A stretch of DNA of 64,000 bases from Ornithodoros turicata (Eukaryota; Arthropoda; Arachnida; Ixodida; Argasidae). Below, piece by piece: positions 42,704-52,354 of this stretch. Below the pieces are notes generated by a model that ran no database searches, was not told the DNA's origin, and saw only the letters and a program-made list of their open reading frames with translations. The stretch is taken from the NCBI RefSeq assembly GCF_037126465.1, contig NC_088204.1:22760804-22824803 (forward strand). The letters run 5' to 3'. A program made the position numbers and the translations under genes. How positions within the stretch are numbered: position 1 is the first letter of the stretch; each line of letters begins with the position of its first letter.

Positions 42704-43334
42704 TTCGGAGCGTAAATATATTGACGTTCTCCCGGAAAGATATTGCTACGCAACCTGTGATCCTCGTGCGTATAGTTGTGAAGATCCACGAGTAAATATG
42801 CGTGGGGCGACGACATCGCTTGTTTATATGCGTCCAGAAAATACTCCAATCTTTTTCTGCCAAATAGCTGTTGGCCGAAATGTTCCATCTGGTGCACGCT
42901 GCGCACGGTGCGCCACAGGACGACGTAACTGGCGTTGTAGGATATTGTTCTAAAATGGCTACTGTCGAAAAAGATGTTTTGAACGAGTAAGAAGATCGAC
43001 GCGTTGGCGTGGTGAGAACCCCGAATGAAAAGATCGGTCACCTCCTTCAAGGAACCGGCGTCGGTCATGTGATCGTCGACGACGATCAGCGTAGCGCGCG
43101 ACGTGTCCCACTCTCGCGGTAGCTCCTTGGTAAATTTTACGAGTCCCCGAATTCGTCCTGCATGCTCGGCGAAGCATATTTCTGCACGTAGAATATTTGT
43201 GACGGAGGCTTGTCTACCACGTCGTTCAGGTTCCTCAACACGTTAGCAACAAAAGTAGATTTGCCGCACATGGAGGGGCCGCTTAAGATACAGCGAAAGG
43301 GATGACGGAAACGAAAAGGTTCGGGGGAAGACAT
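42700..43334 (-). pseudogene. Genome-packaging ATPase (FtsK/HerA type), single frameshift
   Basis: Met at 43334, just before SSPEPFRFRHPFRCILSGP. Walker A GPSMCGKST at residues 19-27 and Walker B TLIVVDDH in the downstream frame, with the sensor-like VQNIFF after it; C terminus FPGERQYIYAPK. The first frame stops at 43137 while homologous coding continues in another frame from about 43150, so a one-base indel lies in the GAATTCGGGG stretch (about 43142-43152). Otherwise intact. Either this copy has lost virion packaging or the indel is a sequencing error. Confidence 0.85.
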
Positions 43335-43370
43335 GTTGCGTGCGTACACGTTGCACGAAGAAAAAGAAGA

Positions 43371-43405
43371 GACTGAGACTCGAAGAGAAATGTATCGCTT
43401 TTATT
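43371..43405 (-). promoter_or_regulatory. Overlapping poly(A) signal and TATA-like promoter
   Basis: The stop of the 91-aa gene runs directly into AATAAAAG (43405-43398). A TCAGT initiator lies 29 bp further on (43376), 40 nt before the ATPase Met. One A/T-rich motif could end one transcript and start the next. Confidence 0.4.
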
Positions 43406-43680
43406 TACACATCCTCGTCGTCGTCCTCTACATCGGAACTGCGTTCCCAATACAGATTGTCCAGGCTAAAGTTGGACTTCTTTTTCGCCAGTCTGTCCGC
43501 CGCTAAGATGCGGTCGAGCGTCTTCATCTTGTCCTGACACATTTCTTGACGCGCTTGCAACCATTCCAGGCGGTGGATTTGAAAGGCTTCCTCCACGATG
43601 CCGCGAATAAATTCGCGAAGTTCTTCGTTTTTTGTCTTTTCCTTGCGACGACGAGAAGCGCAGGAGAATAAACCACACAT
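43405..43680 (-). CDS. Polinton right-end small coiled-coil protein, 91 aa
   Basis: Met at 43680 (an upstream in-frame GTG at 43692 is not needed). N terminus MCGLFSCASRRRKEK has cysteines beside a basic patch, which suggests possible palmitoylation. It is followed by a charged helical middle (EELREFIRGIVEEAFQIHRLEWL) and an acidic tail (SSDVEDDDEDV). Family unknown. Transcribed inward from the right TIR promoter, the mirror of the 30792 gene but unrelated to it in sequence. Confidence 0.65.
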   Translation of the reverse strand: MCGLFSCASRRRKEKTKNEELREFIRGIVEEAFQIHRLEWLQARQEMCQDKMKTLDRILAADRLAKKKSNFSLDNLYWERSSDVEDDDEDV

Positions 43681-43706
43681 GGCGTTTTTCACGTATCGCT
43701 CAGAAT

Positions 43707-43739
43707 GATGACGCGAGCGCGGTGCGCGCTGCCTTTATA
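43707..43739 (-). promoter_or_regulatory. TIR inward promoter, right: TATA plus initiator
   Basis: Minus-strand TATAAAGG (43739-43732) and TCATC (43711), the same as in the left TIR. The two inner TIR edges therefore drive two different genes with one duplicated promoter. Confidence 0.65.
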
Positions 43740-43932
43740 GAGATAAACGCGCGCGCGCGCGCGCAAAGAACGGAGAATGAAAGCGAAACTGAAAAGCCAC
43801 CCGTCGCCGCTAGGAGCGCGCGCGCGCGCAGCGGAGAGCCGAAACCGAAAACACCCGCGGGCGGCGCAGAGGGAGCTAGGAGCGCGCGCGCATGCGCGGT
43901 CGGGTGGAGCAGAGGGCGCTAGGAGCGCGCGC

Positions 43933-44498
43933 ATGCGTAGCACCCGTAGAGTGGCGCTTACGTCAGTCCACCTCTGGCTCTCGTTGGGAGAAGACGTGCG
44001 GTCGTTCGCTCCGTCGTCACTTGATCCCTGGCTGTCGACGAGAGCGGACGCTCCGTCGCAGCGGGGAAAAAAGGTGAGTGATTTACCGATGTTTGCGCGT
44101 TGTTTTACCGTGCTCGTGTTAAGCCTTTTCTCGCATGTTTAGACTTGTTTAGCGGTGTCCAACCTTGTGTTAGCCGCGAAGTGTTGTGACGCTGTGGTTA
44201 GGCCTTGTCGATTGCCTTAAGCCTTTCCCCCCGATGTGTAGTGTTTTCTCCGTGCTGTTTAGCAGTAGCGGTTAGGCCTTTTCCCCGCGCTCTGGCATGC
44301 TTAGACTTGTCGAGCAGTGTTGCCATTTTTACGTGTCGCTAGTACTTTCATGTTCTCTTTCTCGTACAGAGCTACGATGCTGGCGCCATCTGGTGTGATG
44401 CCTTGGAACTAGCGTGCCACCTGCCTCTGCAACCGTCGTGCTCCAGTCGCCCGCACCGGCGTGATTTCTTCAAGATGGCGTCGTTGATTTTCAAATAA
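43933..44498 (+). CDS. TIR-encoded outward-facing two-exon gene, right copy
   Basis: Exon 1 43933-44073 (donor AAG|GTGAGT), intron 44074-44369 ending CTTTCTCGTACAG, exon 2 44370-44498 with stop inside AATAAA. Same phase-0 join as the left copy, but the intron is 38 nt shorter. The frame is open upstream to Met at 43777, which would add 52 Arg/Ala-rich residues from the CpG-rich zone. No domain recognised. Confidence 0.45.
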
Positions 44499-44732
44499 AT
44501 CATTTCCTACTGTCTGCTTCCTTTCTATCTAGTTTTTTTATTTCCTACAACCCGAGTTTTACATAGAAAATCCACGACAAGTATTGCACTGAGTCAGATT
44601 TTGCCAAATTTCAAAATTTTAAAAATTTAAATTTTTTAAAAAATTTAAAGTAATTTTAAAATAATTTAAAGTAAAATGTGCAATACTTGCCGTGGATTTT
44701 CTGTGTAAATCTTGGGTTGTTACATTACTACT

Positions 44733-45039
44733 CGTAAGTAGACTGCCGTCCCGTAAGCAGCCGGGCTAGCGTCAGAAAAGAAATGTAGCTCTGATTCCGC
44801 TGGATCAGATAACTCTGTCCCGTAGTGGCGTGGAATACGTACACCTTTTAGAAGTGACTCGTCTTTGTACCAATCTCGCCACTTATCCTGAAGATCAAGC
44901 GGTAGTGGACTATCCCAGTCCAGATTTCGTTTATATCGATTGCAGCAGTAGCTTTCCGGTTATTGTATAAGGTAGCACGAATCCCAGCGGGTCATAAATC
45001 TGTGCCACCAAACGCATGACATGCCTCTTAATTACTGTC
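44733..45039 (-). repeat. Inverted copy of left BEL flank captured at the right end
   Basis: CGTAAG at 44733 is the inverted CTTACG, and the 307 bp to 45039 are the inverted complement of 28175-28481 (pol/RNase H part of the BEL element) with essentially no mismatch by eye. This is host-flank sequence inside the outer borders of the insertion. Confidence 0.92.
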
Positions 45040-45041
45040 TA

Positions 45042-45194
45042 GTATTGCACTGAGTCAGATTTTGCCAAATTTCAAAATTTTAAAAATTTAAATTTTTTTG
45101 AAAAATTTAAAGTAATTTTAAAATAATTTAAAGTAAAATGTGCAATACTTGCCGTGGATTTTCTGTGTAAATCTTGGGTTGTTACATTACTACT
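45042..45194 (+). repeat. Second, outermost copy of the right Polinton terminus
   Basis: Direct repeat of 44581-44732, beginning within the terminal hairpin at GTATTGCACTGAGTCAG and ending CATTACTACT. It is followed at 45195 by CTTACG, the true target duplication. Confidence 0.92.
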
Positions 45195-45200
45195 CTTACG
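45195..45200 (+). repeat. Polinton target-site duplication, right (CTTACG)
   Basis: Matches 28476-28481. Removing the insertion restores the BEL pol frame through VYLR into YKRSPDTYQSHLL. Confidence 0.9.
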
Positions 45201-45242
45201 CTACAAACGCAGCCCAGACACCTATCAGTCACATCTACTAAC

Positions 45243-45379
45243 GGCACCATTTTGTGGAAGACAAGACAGCTGGATGACGATGTGTTTATTGTGTTGAAAA
45301 GAACTAGAATGAACGCGATGTCTGTTACGTGAGCGTAATAGACAGTGACTCATCATCTTCTTTGGTGATATCTTCAACA
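45243..45379 (-). repeat. Inverted BEL/Pao LTR fused to pol
   Basis: Inverted complement of 24928-25068 with a 4-bp deletion and a few substitutions. The junction with the pol frame (ending at about 45243) lies at ACGGCA, a hexamer that also occurs inverted at the LTR/primer-binding border. Integrase and a direct 3' LTR are missing. Confidence 0.85.
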
Positions 45380-47449
45380 TACGAAGAGGGAACAGTAGGA
45401 AGGAATGGGGGACAGTGGGGATGTCAGGTTTGCCTAGCAACAATGATCTATGTCCCCGACCGACTTGCTGAGGGCTGTGCAAACGACACGCAGGCAGCCG
45501 ACATCTGATGTTCTAAGGCAATAGAGTTTTAGTTACGTATTTGACGAGCAATGCGCATCTCTTGGCGACCTCGACGCTGTGTTGCCCGTAATTCTGAATT
45601 TTAATTTTCTAGAAAACTATCACAGCAATTGGGACGGTCGCATCCGGGAACTCGTCTATGAAACCGATACCCCTATGTTCCGCGTCGGCTGACAATCTAC
45701 CCGGCATTTTTTTTTCTCGTCCGAAAAGTGCTTAGATAATAAATAAACGAGCTTTAAAGGTGAGGCGCTGCTTCCGTGGCCGCAGAAGTTCCGGCGGCAT
45801 GACGTCACTCTGTAAGCTTAGGAGTGAGAGTGCGGCGCTCAGAGGAGGAAAGTCGCCATCAAAGCGCAACGTGACCCGAGCGGAACTGAAGCTTGTCGAA
45901 CACTTTTCCATGGATTCTTAGCGCTGAGGCGCATAGACATATTGTGCTATAGGCCGTGTGGCCATATCAATCATTGCACCTAAACCCGTGAAAACCACGA
46001 AGAAAGACGACACTCACACGGAGCGCACTATCCACAAAGGTATATTCACTCACACTGATGAAATAAATCAAATGGTCGTTCTTAGGGAGTGACGTTTTCT
46101 CGTTGTTCCAGAGGGGGGATTGCGGGACGCTATCAACATCCTTCGTCTGCTCTTGTCACGTATTACATCGAATGAAAGTTAAACTACGGCAGTTTTTCGC
46201 GTGGGATTCTTCATACCGTGGCCAGTGGTCCATGTGAAATGAAATGATACCGTAGTTTCGAAATCGGGTGAAACAGATACGACCGTCCCCTTAATGCCGT
46301 TACAGATTGGCGTGTGGCAAGACCTTAGTTGGCAGTGCCATTCGTGATCCGAGTGGCATTAAATGAGAATGACATTTAGTCATTTATCCTACTCGTATGG
46401 CACAGGTATCAGTTAATAACTTGGTCTAAATAACTCCGAACGACTTACGTTCCCGAGGCGTCGCCCTCCCAGACGATGTATGCTCCAGGAGAGAGCGGAA
46501 AATCAGGCATCTGGAAGTCCGCGCTCTGCGGGGGAAGAACGTAAAATACAATGATTGACTATTAAAAAAAAGCATTGGTCGTTAACAATGACACTCCATT
46601 GGTGATGAACATTTTACGTGCTTATTCGGTTCGCTTAGATGGAAGATACACTACTGTTCCCCAATACTTGTGCCCTTTGTGTTGAGAGTGGAGTCGCCTT
46701 TTGCAGAAGTAAACGCCACCGTCGATCTCAGAAGCCGCCATTCTCGTGTCCACGACCCGTCCCAGTCACAATGATGGACGCTGTGTTCCGCGGTGTCGAA
46801 TTCATTCGAGGAATTGCTGGAAGCTAGATTGCTTCCTGGCAGACCTACACCAGCTTCGAATTTGGCGAACGAGAGTCCAGCGAGACGAATTAGATCCAAC
46901 GAAGGGTTCACGCATTTGTAACGTAAGCGTGCAGCTTGCGAACTAATTTACGTTGTTTGCTTCTGCACCCATGGTGTGCGTGTATTACACACATGCGAAA
47001 ACGAAAATCCATCAGCTGTTTAACACGGTGGTTATTGTTTTTTACACAACACGGCTTTTCTTCCTTGCATGTACTTAATTCAACTGTGTTCAGCGGAGAA
47101 ATTTCGCTCTAGAAGTCTATGCACTCACACAAAAAGTGTTATTATTCTGGAAGCACACTTTGACGGGACCTGCTATACCAGCAGAACAGGACAGACGATT
47201 TTGAAAACCTCGAACCCATTGCGGTGCCGAAGCTGTTCAGCTTTCGCCATAAGTGCACTCCCACTATTTATCGGTGGTGTCGTGGATCTCACGGTTACAT
47301 GCTATAGAACAGGGCGTTTGAAAGGGAGTTATTCCTGATAACTCTCACACAACGCAGCGTGGACTACTTGAGAGCAATCTGTTCTTTGTCACTATGACTA
47401 AGCGAAGGGTTCAAGAAGCAACTTAAGGTGCACATATCTCCACAAATGC
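45380..47449. other. No gene seen; contains direct repeat A copy 2
   Basis: 46266-46408 is the second copy of the repeat next to the 5' LTR. The remainder has only short frames without motifs. Confidence 0.6.
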
Positions 47450-48180
47450 ATGGGAACTGTCATCATCTCGCGGATCACTGACAACTTTCTGAACCCATCT
47501 TGTTCCTTTCGCTTATTCTTCTCTATTGTACTCCCTATTCTTGAATTTGCATCAATGGCATGGAACTGTCTAAATATCGTTCAAACCGCTGAAATAGAAC
47601 ATGTTCAGATACGCTTCATTTCTGAGTTTGAGTTTCAACTCTGTTTTTCATCTACGTCACCTTGGTTGCGGCGCTTATTACGACTACGATCATATCCTGA
47701 ACACACATGCTATCCCAACGTTATCTTATCGCACAACGATTCGTGGCTGTAATATCTTATATAAGGTCATACATGCTGGCATTCACTGCCCGAATTACTA
47801 TCCAGCATCAACTTCCGAGTCCCCCCCACGTACTCTGAGGTCTCGTCTTATTTTTTATCCTCAATCTTTTGCAAAGCTTCATCCAATCAACCGTTTACAA
47901 TTAATCTTGTACACCGCTTCACAACATTGTGACATTGACATTTTCGCTCCTTCTCATTAGTATCTTACAAGTATTAGTACCATTGTTTCTGTTTACCTTC
48001 AGTGTTTCACTGTTACTTTGTTGCCTGCATTTTGTCTATTTGAATGTATTTGTTTTTCATAACCTCCTTAGACATTTATAGCATTTTGTGGTGCACCAAC
48101 AAGAGGACCCTAGTGGTTGTTTTTTGTGCACCTAAACAAAAATAAAATAATAATAATAATTATTATTATTATTATTATCA
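47450..48180 (+). pseudogene. LINE 3' end (CR1/Jockey-like RT C terminus) with AAT tail
   Basis: The plus strand encodes FFSIVLPILEFASMAWNCLN and AEIEHVQIRFIS, typical of the reverse-transcriptase thumb of these LINEs. It shifts frame near 47620 and continues with TLSYRTTIRGCNILYKVIH to a stop after DIDIFAPSH. The 3' UTR ends in AATAAAATAATAATAATTATT repeats near 48150-48180. Heavily 5' truncated. Confidence 0.75.
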
Positions 48181-50459
48181 TAAAGTACATATATCATGGC
48201 CATCCGAACCCCTTGTCCTCTCTCCATCTGTCCACATCTATACGCCGTTCATAGCCACAGTTGCTTCGCGGCGCTAACACAGAAGAAAAAAAAAAGACGT
48301 GCCTAAGCATAGAAAGGAGCCGAAGGACGGAAGCTGCACAGAACAGCCCACTCCTACCGCTGTGCATGCCGAGCAGGATGCATCAACGGACAGCCACCAT
48401 GTCGAAGGACATGGAGGTGCACTACCGTTCACAAATGAGCCCTGCAGGTTGAACGGCCTACACGTTAAAGTTACACCAGAAGCTACACAAACAGACACCC
48501 AGCAGCAAACCTAGAACATACTGAGCTGCTGGAACAGCTAAGTGATGTAACTGTAAAATCAGAAGATCTTATAGATAATCCCCCCCCCACCCCCACCCCA
48601 CCCCCAAACACAGAGAATGCTCCGTGTTTGTGTCTTTAATCCCCCGCGTCACCCAATATCAGGATTACTCTTTAATTGATTTCGTGCACCAGCTCGCCTG
48701 TCACGATGCTATTTCATCTGAGGCCCAACTTCCTAGACAAGAAGAACCGCCTTCAGGAAAAGTTTGGCAAGATTCTCGAAAAATGTCATATAGTCCCCTT
48801 AAGACGACTTTTGTAGCTGGTGGCAAGCACGACGTTCTTACAAGACGATGTGGTTCCAGCTCCACTACCAATGTCCTAGGAGTGCTCTTTCTACGTGCAA
48901 CATTTACGCTAAACACTGACTTCGCGAATACCCTTGGGACCATTTTCAAATGGCATCCAGTTATAGCGGCCTTCACGTCGCACGGAATGCGTAAAGATGG
49001 CACCCCTCAGAAACAAAGATTATTCCTTGGGGCCGTGTAAAGTGTAAACTTGCTGTGCGACAGAAGGGCTCGTTATTTTGCGGTTTTACTTCTTCCTGCG
49101 CTTTCGTAGAAAACGACTGGACACTTTGAGGATTTGCCGTCGTTCCCCCCTCTACACATGGGGTCTGGAAACAGTCACCAGATTCTGGCGCCAAAACACA
49201 GAGGACAGGGTTTCTGTGAGCAGTGCTTCGCACGTGTCCGTATAGCGGACGACGGGAGGTAATAAATTGTGGGGTCGAAGACGTTTGGTCAGACGAGCTA
49301 AATGTTGTGCGAGGGGCGTTGTTCTGTGTGGTTCTATTTTGCTGAGCGTGTAACTTGAGACGCGTGAAAGGAGCGCATCGTGCGGACGAAATACAACGCA
49401 GGGAGCGGGGGAGTTTGGGAAATTAGGGAGACTTGGCTTGCGGACTCCGTAGCAAACGGACCTGCTCGGAGACTCGGAGTGACTTTGCCATGTGATGTAA
49501 CTTTTGTCCACTTAAAATCCATTGCTGTAAATAAACCTGTTACCAACTATTGAAGATCGTCTGCTGTCGAGTACCTGCAACTCAACCGTCATCATCACCG
49601 ACAACTGGCCAGCCTCGGGGATTCAAGTGAGAGGAGAAAAGAACCACCTTTACTGGCCGCTAACTGCGATGAAAGTATACAGTGCCATGATAGGCAAACC
49701 TGAGCAATGGGCAAGACACGTAAACAAACACAAACCTTCGTGTTTGTGTTTGTTTGCGTGTCTTGCCCGTCGCTCAGGCTTGCCTATCATGGAATTTATC
49801 CACCAGCTAGCCTGCATTTACGCCATTCTGTCAAGTACACAGTACCGTGTTGAAGACCTTGTTTCTGTCACTCTTGTAAGTGACGTGGATCTCCATGACC
49901 GTCATAGAATCAAACTGTTGGTCTATCCTCTGAAGGACAAACTCACTGCCAAAGTTGTCCTTATGTATATCTGTCGCGGTTACTCCATTGCAGGACACCT
50001 GTCAAAGTAGACAATAACACTGAAGAGTGCGAGCGGGTGTTAACAACAATAATGAATGTTATTTCAATCCAACTCAACTTGTTTTTATGTTTCAACGTGT
50101 GAATTCAAGTCAATTTGTTGCGAGGTCCTGCAATAAAAAATACAAACGCTACCCGCCTAAGCTTAAAAGGCTTGTGAGCGGGACAGAGAACCAGTGATGA
50201 ACATTCAACTTCACACATCTGAAATAGAAAACTCAAAAGGTATGACATAATGTAAGCATGAAAATGTGACACTCTGTAATGATGTTCCTGATCAGGATAT
50301 TTTATATAACCAAGTAAACTTGTGTAGTACAAGTTCAATACAGTTTCAATATAATGTAGCACAAACTAAATACACAAAATGCTTACACAACAGAAGTCAC
50401 ACTCTAAGACAAGCTAAAACAAGCGTAATATTCCCAAAGAACCCTACAAAAGAACGCCA
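48181..50459. other. No firm gene; repeats and a possible solo LTR
   Basis: 48640-48810 and 49775-49960 encode related short peptides (DFVHQLAC-DAI and EFIHQLAC-YAI, plus YSPLK versus VYPLKDK), suggesting two diverged copies of one unknown repeat or exon. 49300-49600 resembles an LTR 3' part, with CTGTAAATAAACCTGTTACC. C-runs at 48580-48606. See the hairpin at 49683. Confidence 0.4.
49683..49792. repeat. Near-perfect hairpin, about 52-bp arms, 3-nt loop
   Basis: TGCCATGATAGGCAA with GGGCAAGACACG and AACAAACACAAACC is inverted immediately after TTC. Only a few mismatches. Could be a young foldback repeat or a source of hairpin small RNA. Confidence 0.8.
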
Positions 50460-51574
50460 CTAAGGGAGCCAGTGGCAATTCAAGGAGACACGGCCGCGGC
50501 GGACACTAATGTACCGTGTCGACCATCTTCGGAGGAACTCTGTCTCTCCGAGTGTAACAAACTGGGTCTCCAAGAAAATGACTACCTGCTTGTGGAGCGA
50601 CATGAAGAGAGGGTACTGAACGCGAAGGCGCCTGTTTTCAGCTACCGCTCTGCATCTGTTCCTCCACAAGACGTACCTTGTCACTGCAACCAACAGAAGA
50701 ACAAACATGTACCCTGATCCGGTGCCCTAAACGGTAGCGGAATGGGAAAACCCATCAAACGAGAGTCCAAAACGTCCTTGCTACAACGCAGTCGTCTAAC
50801 ACGTGAGACACTGATGCAATGTTGGGACAATTCCGACAAAGGGAGGTATTGGTAACACCCCACCGATTTAAGCGATCACGCGTAGGTAGAACTCCCCAGG
50901 CCGCCTTCCACAAAAAGTCACAGACTTCGCGTGAGAAATTGTCGGGTCGGATATCACCCCACGATATACACCCAGGTTTCTCAAGTTATCCGATCGGGGT
51001 TCATCCAAGAGACATAGCAATTCGCAGATACGTGATGCAGGGACCGATCGAGGATCGACCTGAGGGTCCTGAGCCTGTATGTCGCAAAATCGCTCTGCGA
51101 TACGTCGATAAAACAGGGACGCGGAAGTGGTTTCAGGGTACCTATTCCCTAGTCCGCGAGGAACTACTGCTCTGCGAAAGTGGCCCATCCAGTACAATGC
51201 AAGCGCACGCGCTGAATGCTCAGTATCGTCAAGAACACGAAGGACAACCCGAAAGGCAAGCAGTGTACAAAAAGTAGAAATGCACGGGAGGCTCCAGCCT
51301 CCCTGAGATCGCGGCTGTTGTATAGGACCGCCCGTGTAACAAGAGCTGTTCTTCTTCCCCAAAAGAAGGAGAAAATCACCGAAGAAACCCTAGTGCTTAC
51401 AGCACGGGGCGGTATAGGAACCCGGGAAACGAAACACAGCTTACTACATAGCACATTCTTGATTAGATATGCACGCTCCTGAAAAGGTAGGTCAAACCTA
51501 CTCGCTATCGAAACCTTGCGTTCAACGTCCTGGAGCCGCTGGCCTCTTACTCTGCCGCAGTCATCAGTGACACC
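50460..51574 (-). pseudogene. Tx1/L1-like LINE, C-terminal part
   Basis: Minus strand. LQDVERKVSIASRFDLPFQE with RAYLIKNVLCSKLCFVSRVP and SSVIFSFFWG is the post-RT region typical of L1/Tx1 LINEs. It continues through several frames (WMGHFRRAVVPRGL; LFYRRIAERFCDI) to LLVAVTRYVLWRNRCRAVAE at the C terminus. Stops and frameshifts show decay. Its RT core lies at 52355-52830, separated by a nested LINE. Confidence 0.75.
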
Positions 51575-52354
51575 TACACGCCCTGCACTCTGAACTTGCA
51601 TCGCTGGGACACGAAGTGGGTTCCAATGGATTCCGAGCCATGTCGGAATTCCAGGCAATGATCGTGCTGATGCTCTTGCTCGGCAACACTGAGCAACCAA
51701 CTGTCTTTCCCCTTGCGCACTCTATGTGCCAGCTGAAAATCCGCCGCTTCACTGCAAACCGCACATAGCTTTTTCAGCAAGAAGCTATACGAACCAATAC
51801 CTTCCTTAAATCCATTGACCCTTTAATGACATATGTTGTGCCTGGCCGCATCCCGCGCATCCAGGAATCGTTGCTTCATCGGCTGCGGCTGAATGTGGCA
51901 CGAACTCCTCTCCTCCTATTTAAGATGAATCAGCACCCATCACCTCTTTGCCCAACGTGCAACGTAGAAGCCGATGCGCCACACATCCTCATTGCCTGCC
52001 AACGGTACGAACATCACCGATCGAGTCTCCGGCGCCGCCTTGTTCATCTAGGCTACCGAGAGCTTCACCTCGCGATGTTACTTGGCCCTACCCAGCACGC
52101 TGAAGTCACGTCTGCGCTGACACGATTCCTTCGGGAATCTAAACTCCTGGGCATTCTCTGATACGTCCTATGCGCAACGATTAGTGAAGGGGCTGTTTCT
52201 TCTGTATTTTTTCATAATTTTCTGTATCCCAGCTGTTTGTATCTTCTTTTGTTTGCTTGAAAGCTTTAGGGAATAGCAAGCCCACAACGTGGCTAACCTT
52301 GCCCTTCTCTTTTTTTTTACTTTGCATTAAACATATCCCCCACACACACACACA
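51575..52354 (+). pseudogene. I-like LINE 3' fragment nested in the Tx1-like LINE
   Basis: The plus strand encodes the end of RNase H (GFQWIPSHVGIPGNDRADAL at about 51618-51680) with a stop soon after. The frame then changes to RIPRIQESLLHRLRLNVART and a CPTC...H...C knuckle ending at 52161. The same domain order occurs in the LINE at 4819-8524. The 3' UTR ends in a (CA)n run at 52339-52354. Confidence 0.8.

Larger units (their letters stand above)
43706..44732 (-). repeat. Polinton right TIR (1.03 kb, uninterrupted)
   Basis: Inverted match of 28482-30781 minus the insertion. Includes CpG-rich GCGCGC runs near the inner end, the outward two-exon gene and the terminal hairpin. Its terminus (CATTACTACT at 44732) is followed not by the target duplication but by inverted host sequence. 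Confidence 0.92.
28482..45194. mobile_element. Maverick/Polinton, near complete, 16.7 kb
   Basis: Termini AGTAGTAATG/CATTACTACT, 6-bp target duplication, TIRs over 1 kb, protein-primed family B DNA polymerase, DD35E integrase, packaging ATPase, adenain-like protease, double-jelly-roll major capsid and penton-like minor capsid proteins. This set defines Polintons, which can in principle form virions. All large frames except the ATPase are open, so the insertion is fairly young. It lies inside a BEL/Pao element and has in turn received an insertion in its left TIR. Confidence 0.95.

Noticed and set aside
28476..44738. CTTACG/CGTAAG at the inner right terminus as target duplication
   Set aside because: It is inverted relative to the left flank; the direct copy lies at 45195-45200.
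44581..45194. Possible second Polinton copy at the right end
   Set aside because: Only the terminal 153 bp is repeated and it is joined to inverted left flank; one insertion with an aberrant end fits better.
49140..49600. Solo Gypsy-type LTR
   Set aside because: AATAAA-like and GGCGCC motifs are suggestive, but I could not define both ends or a target duplication.
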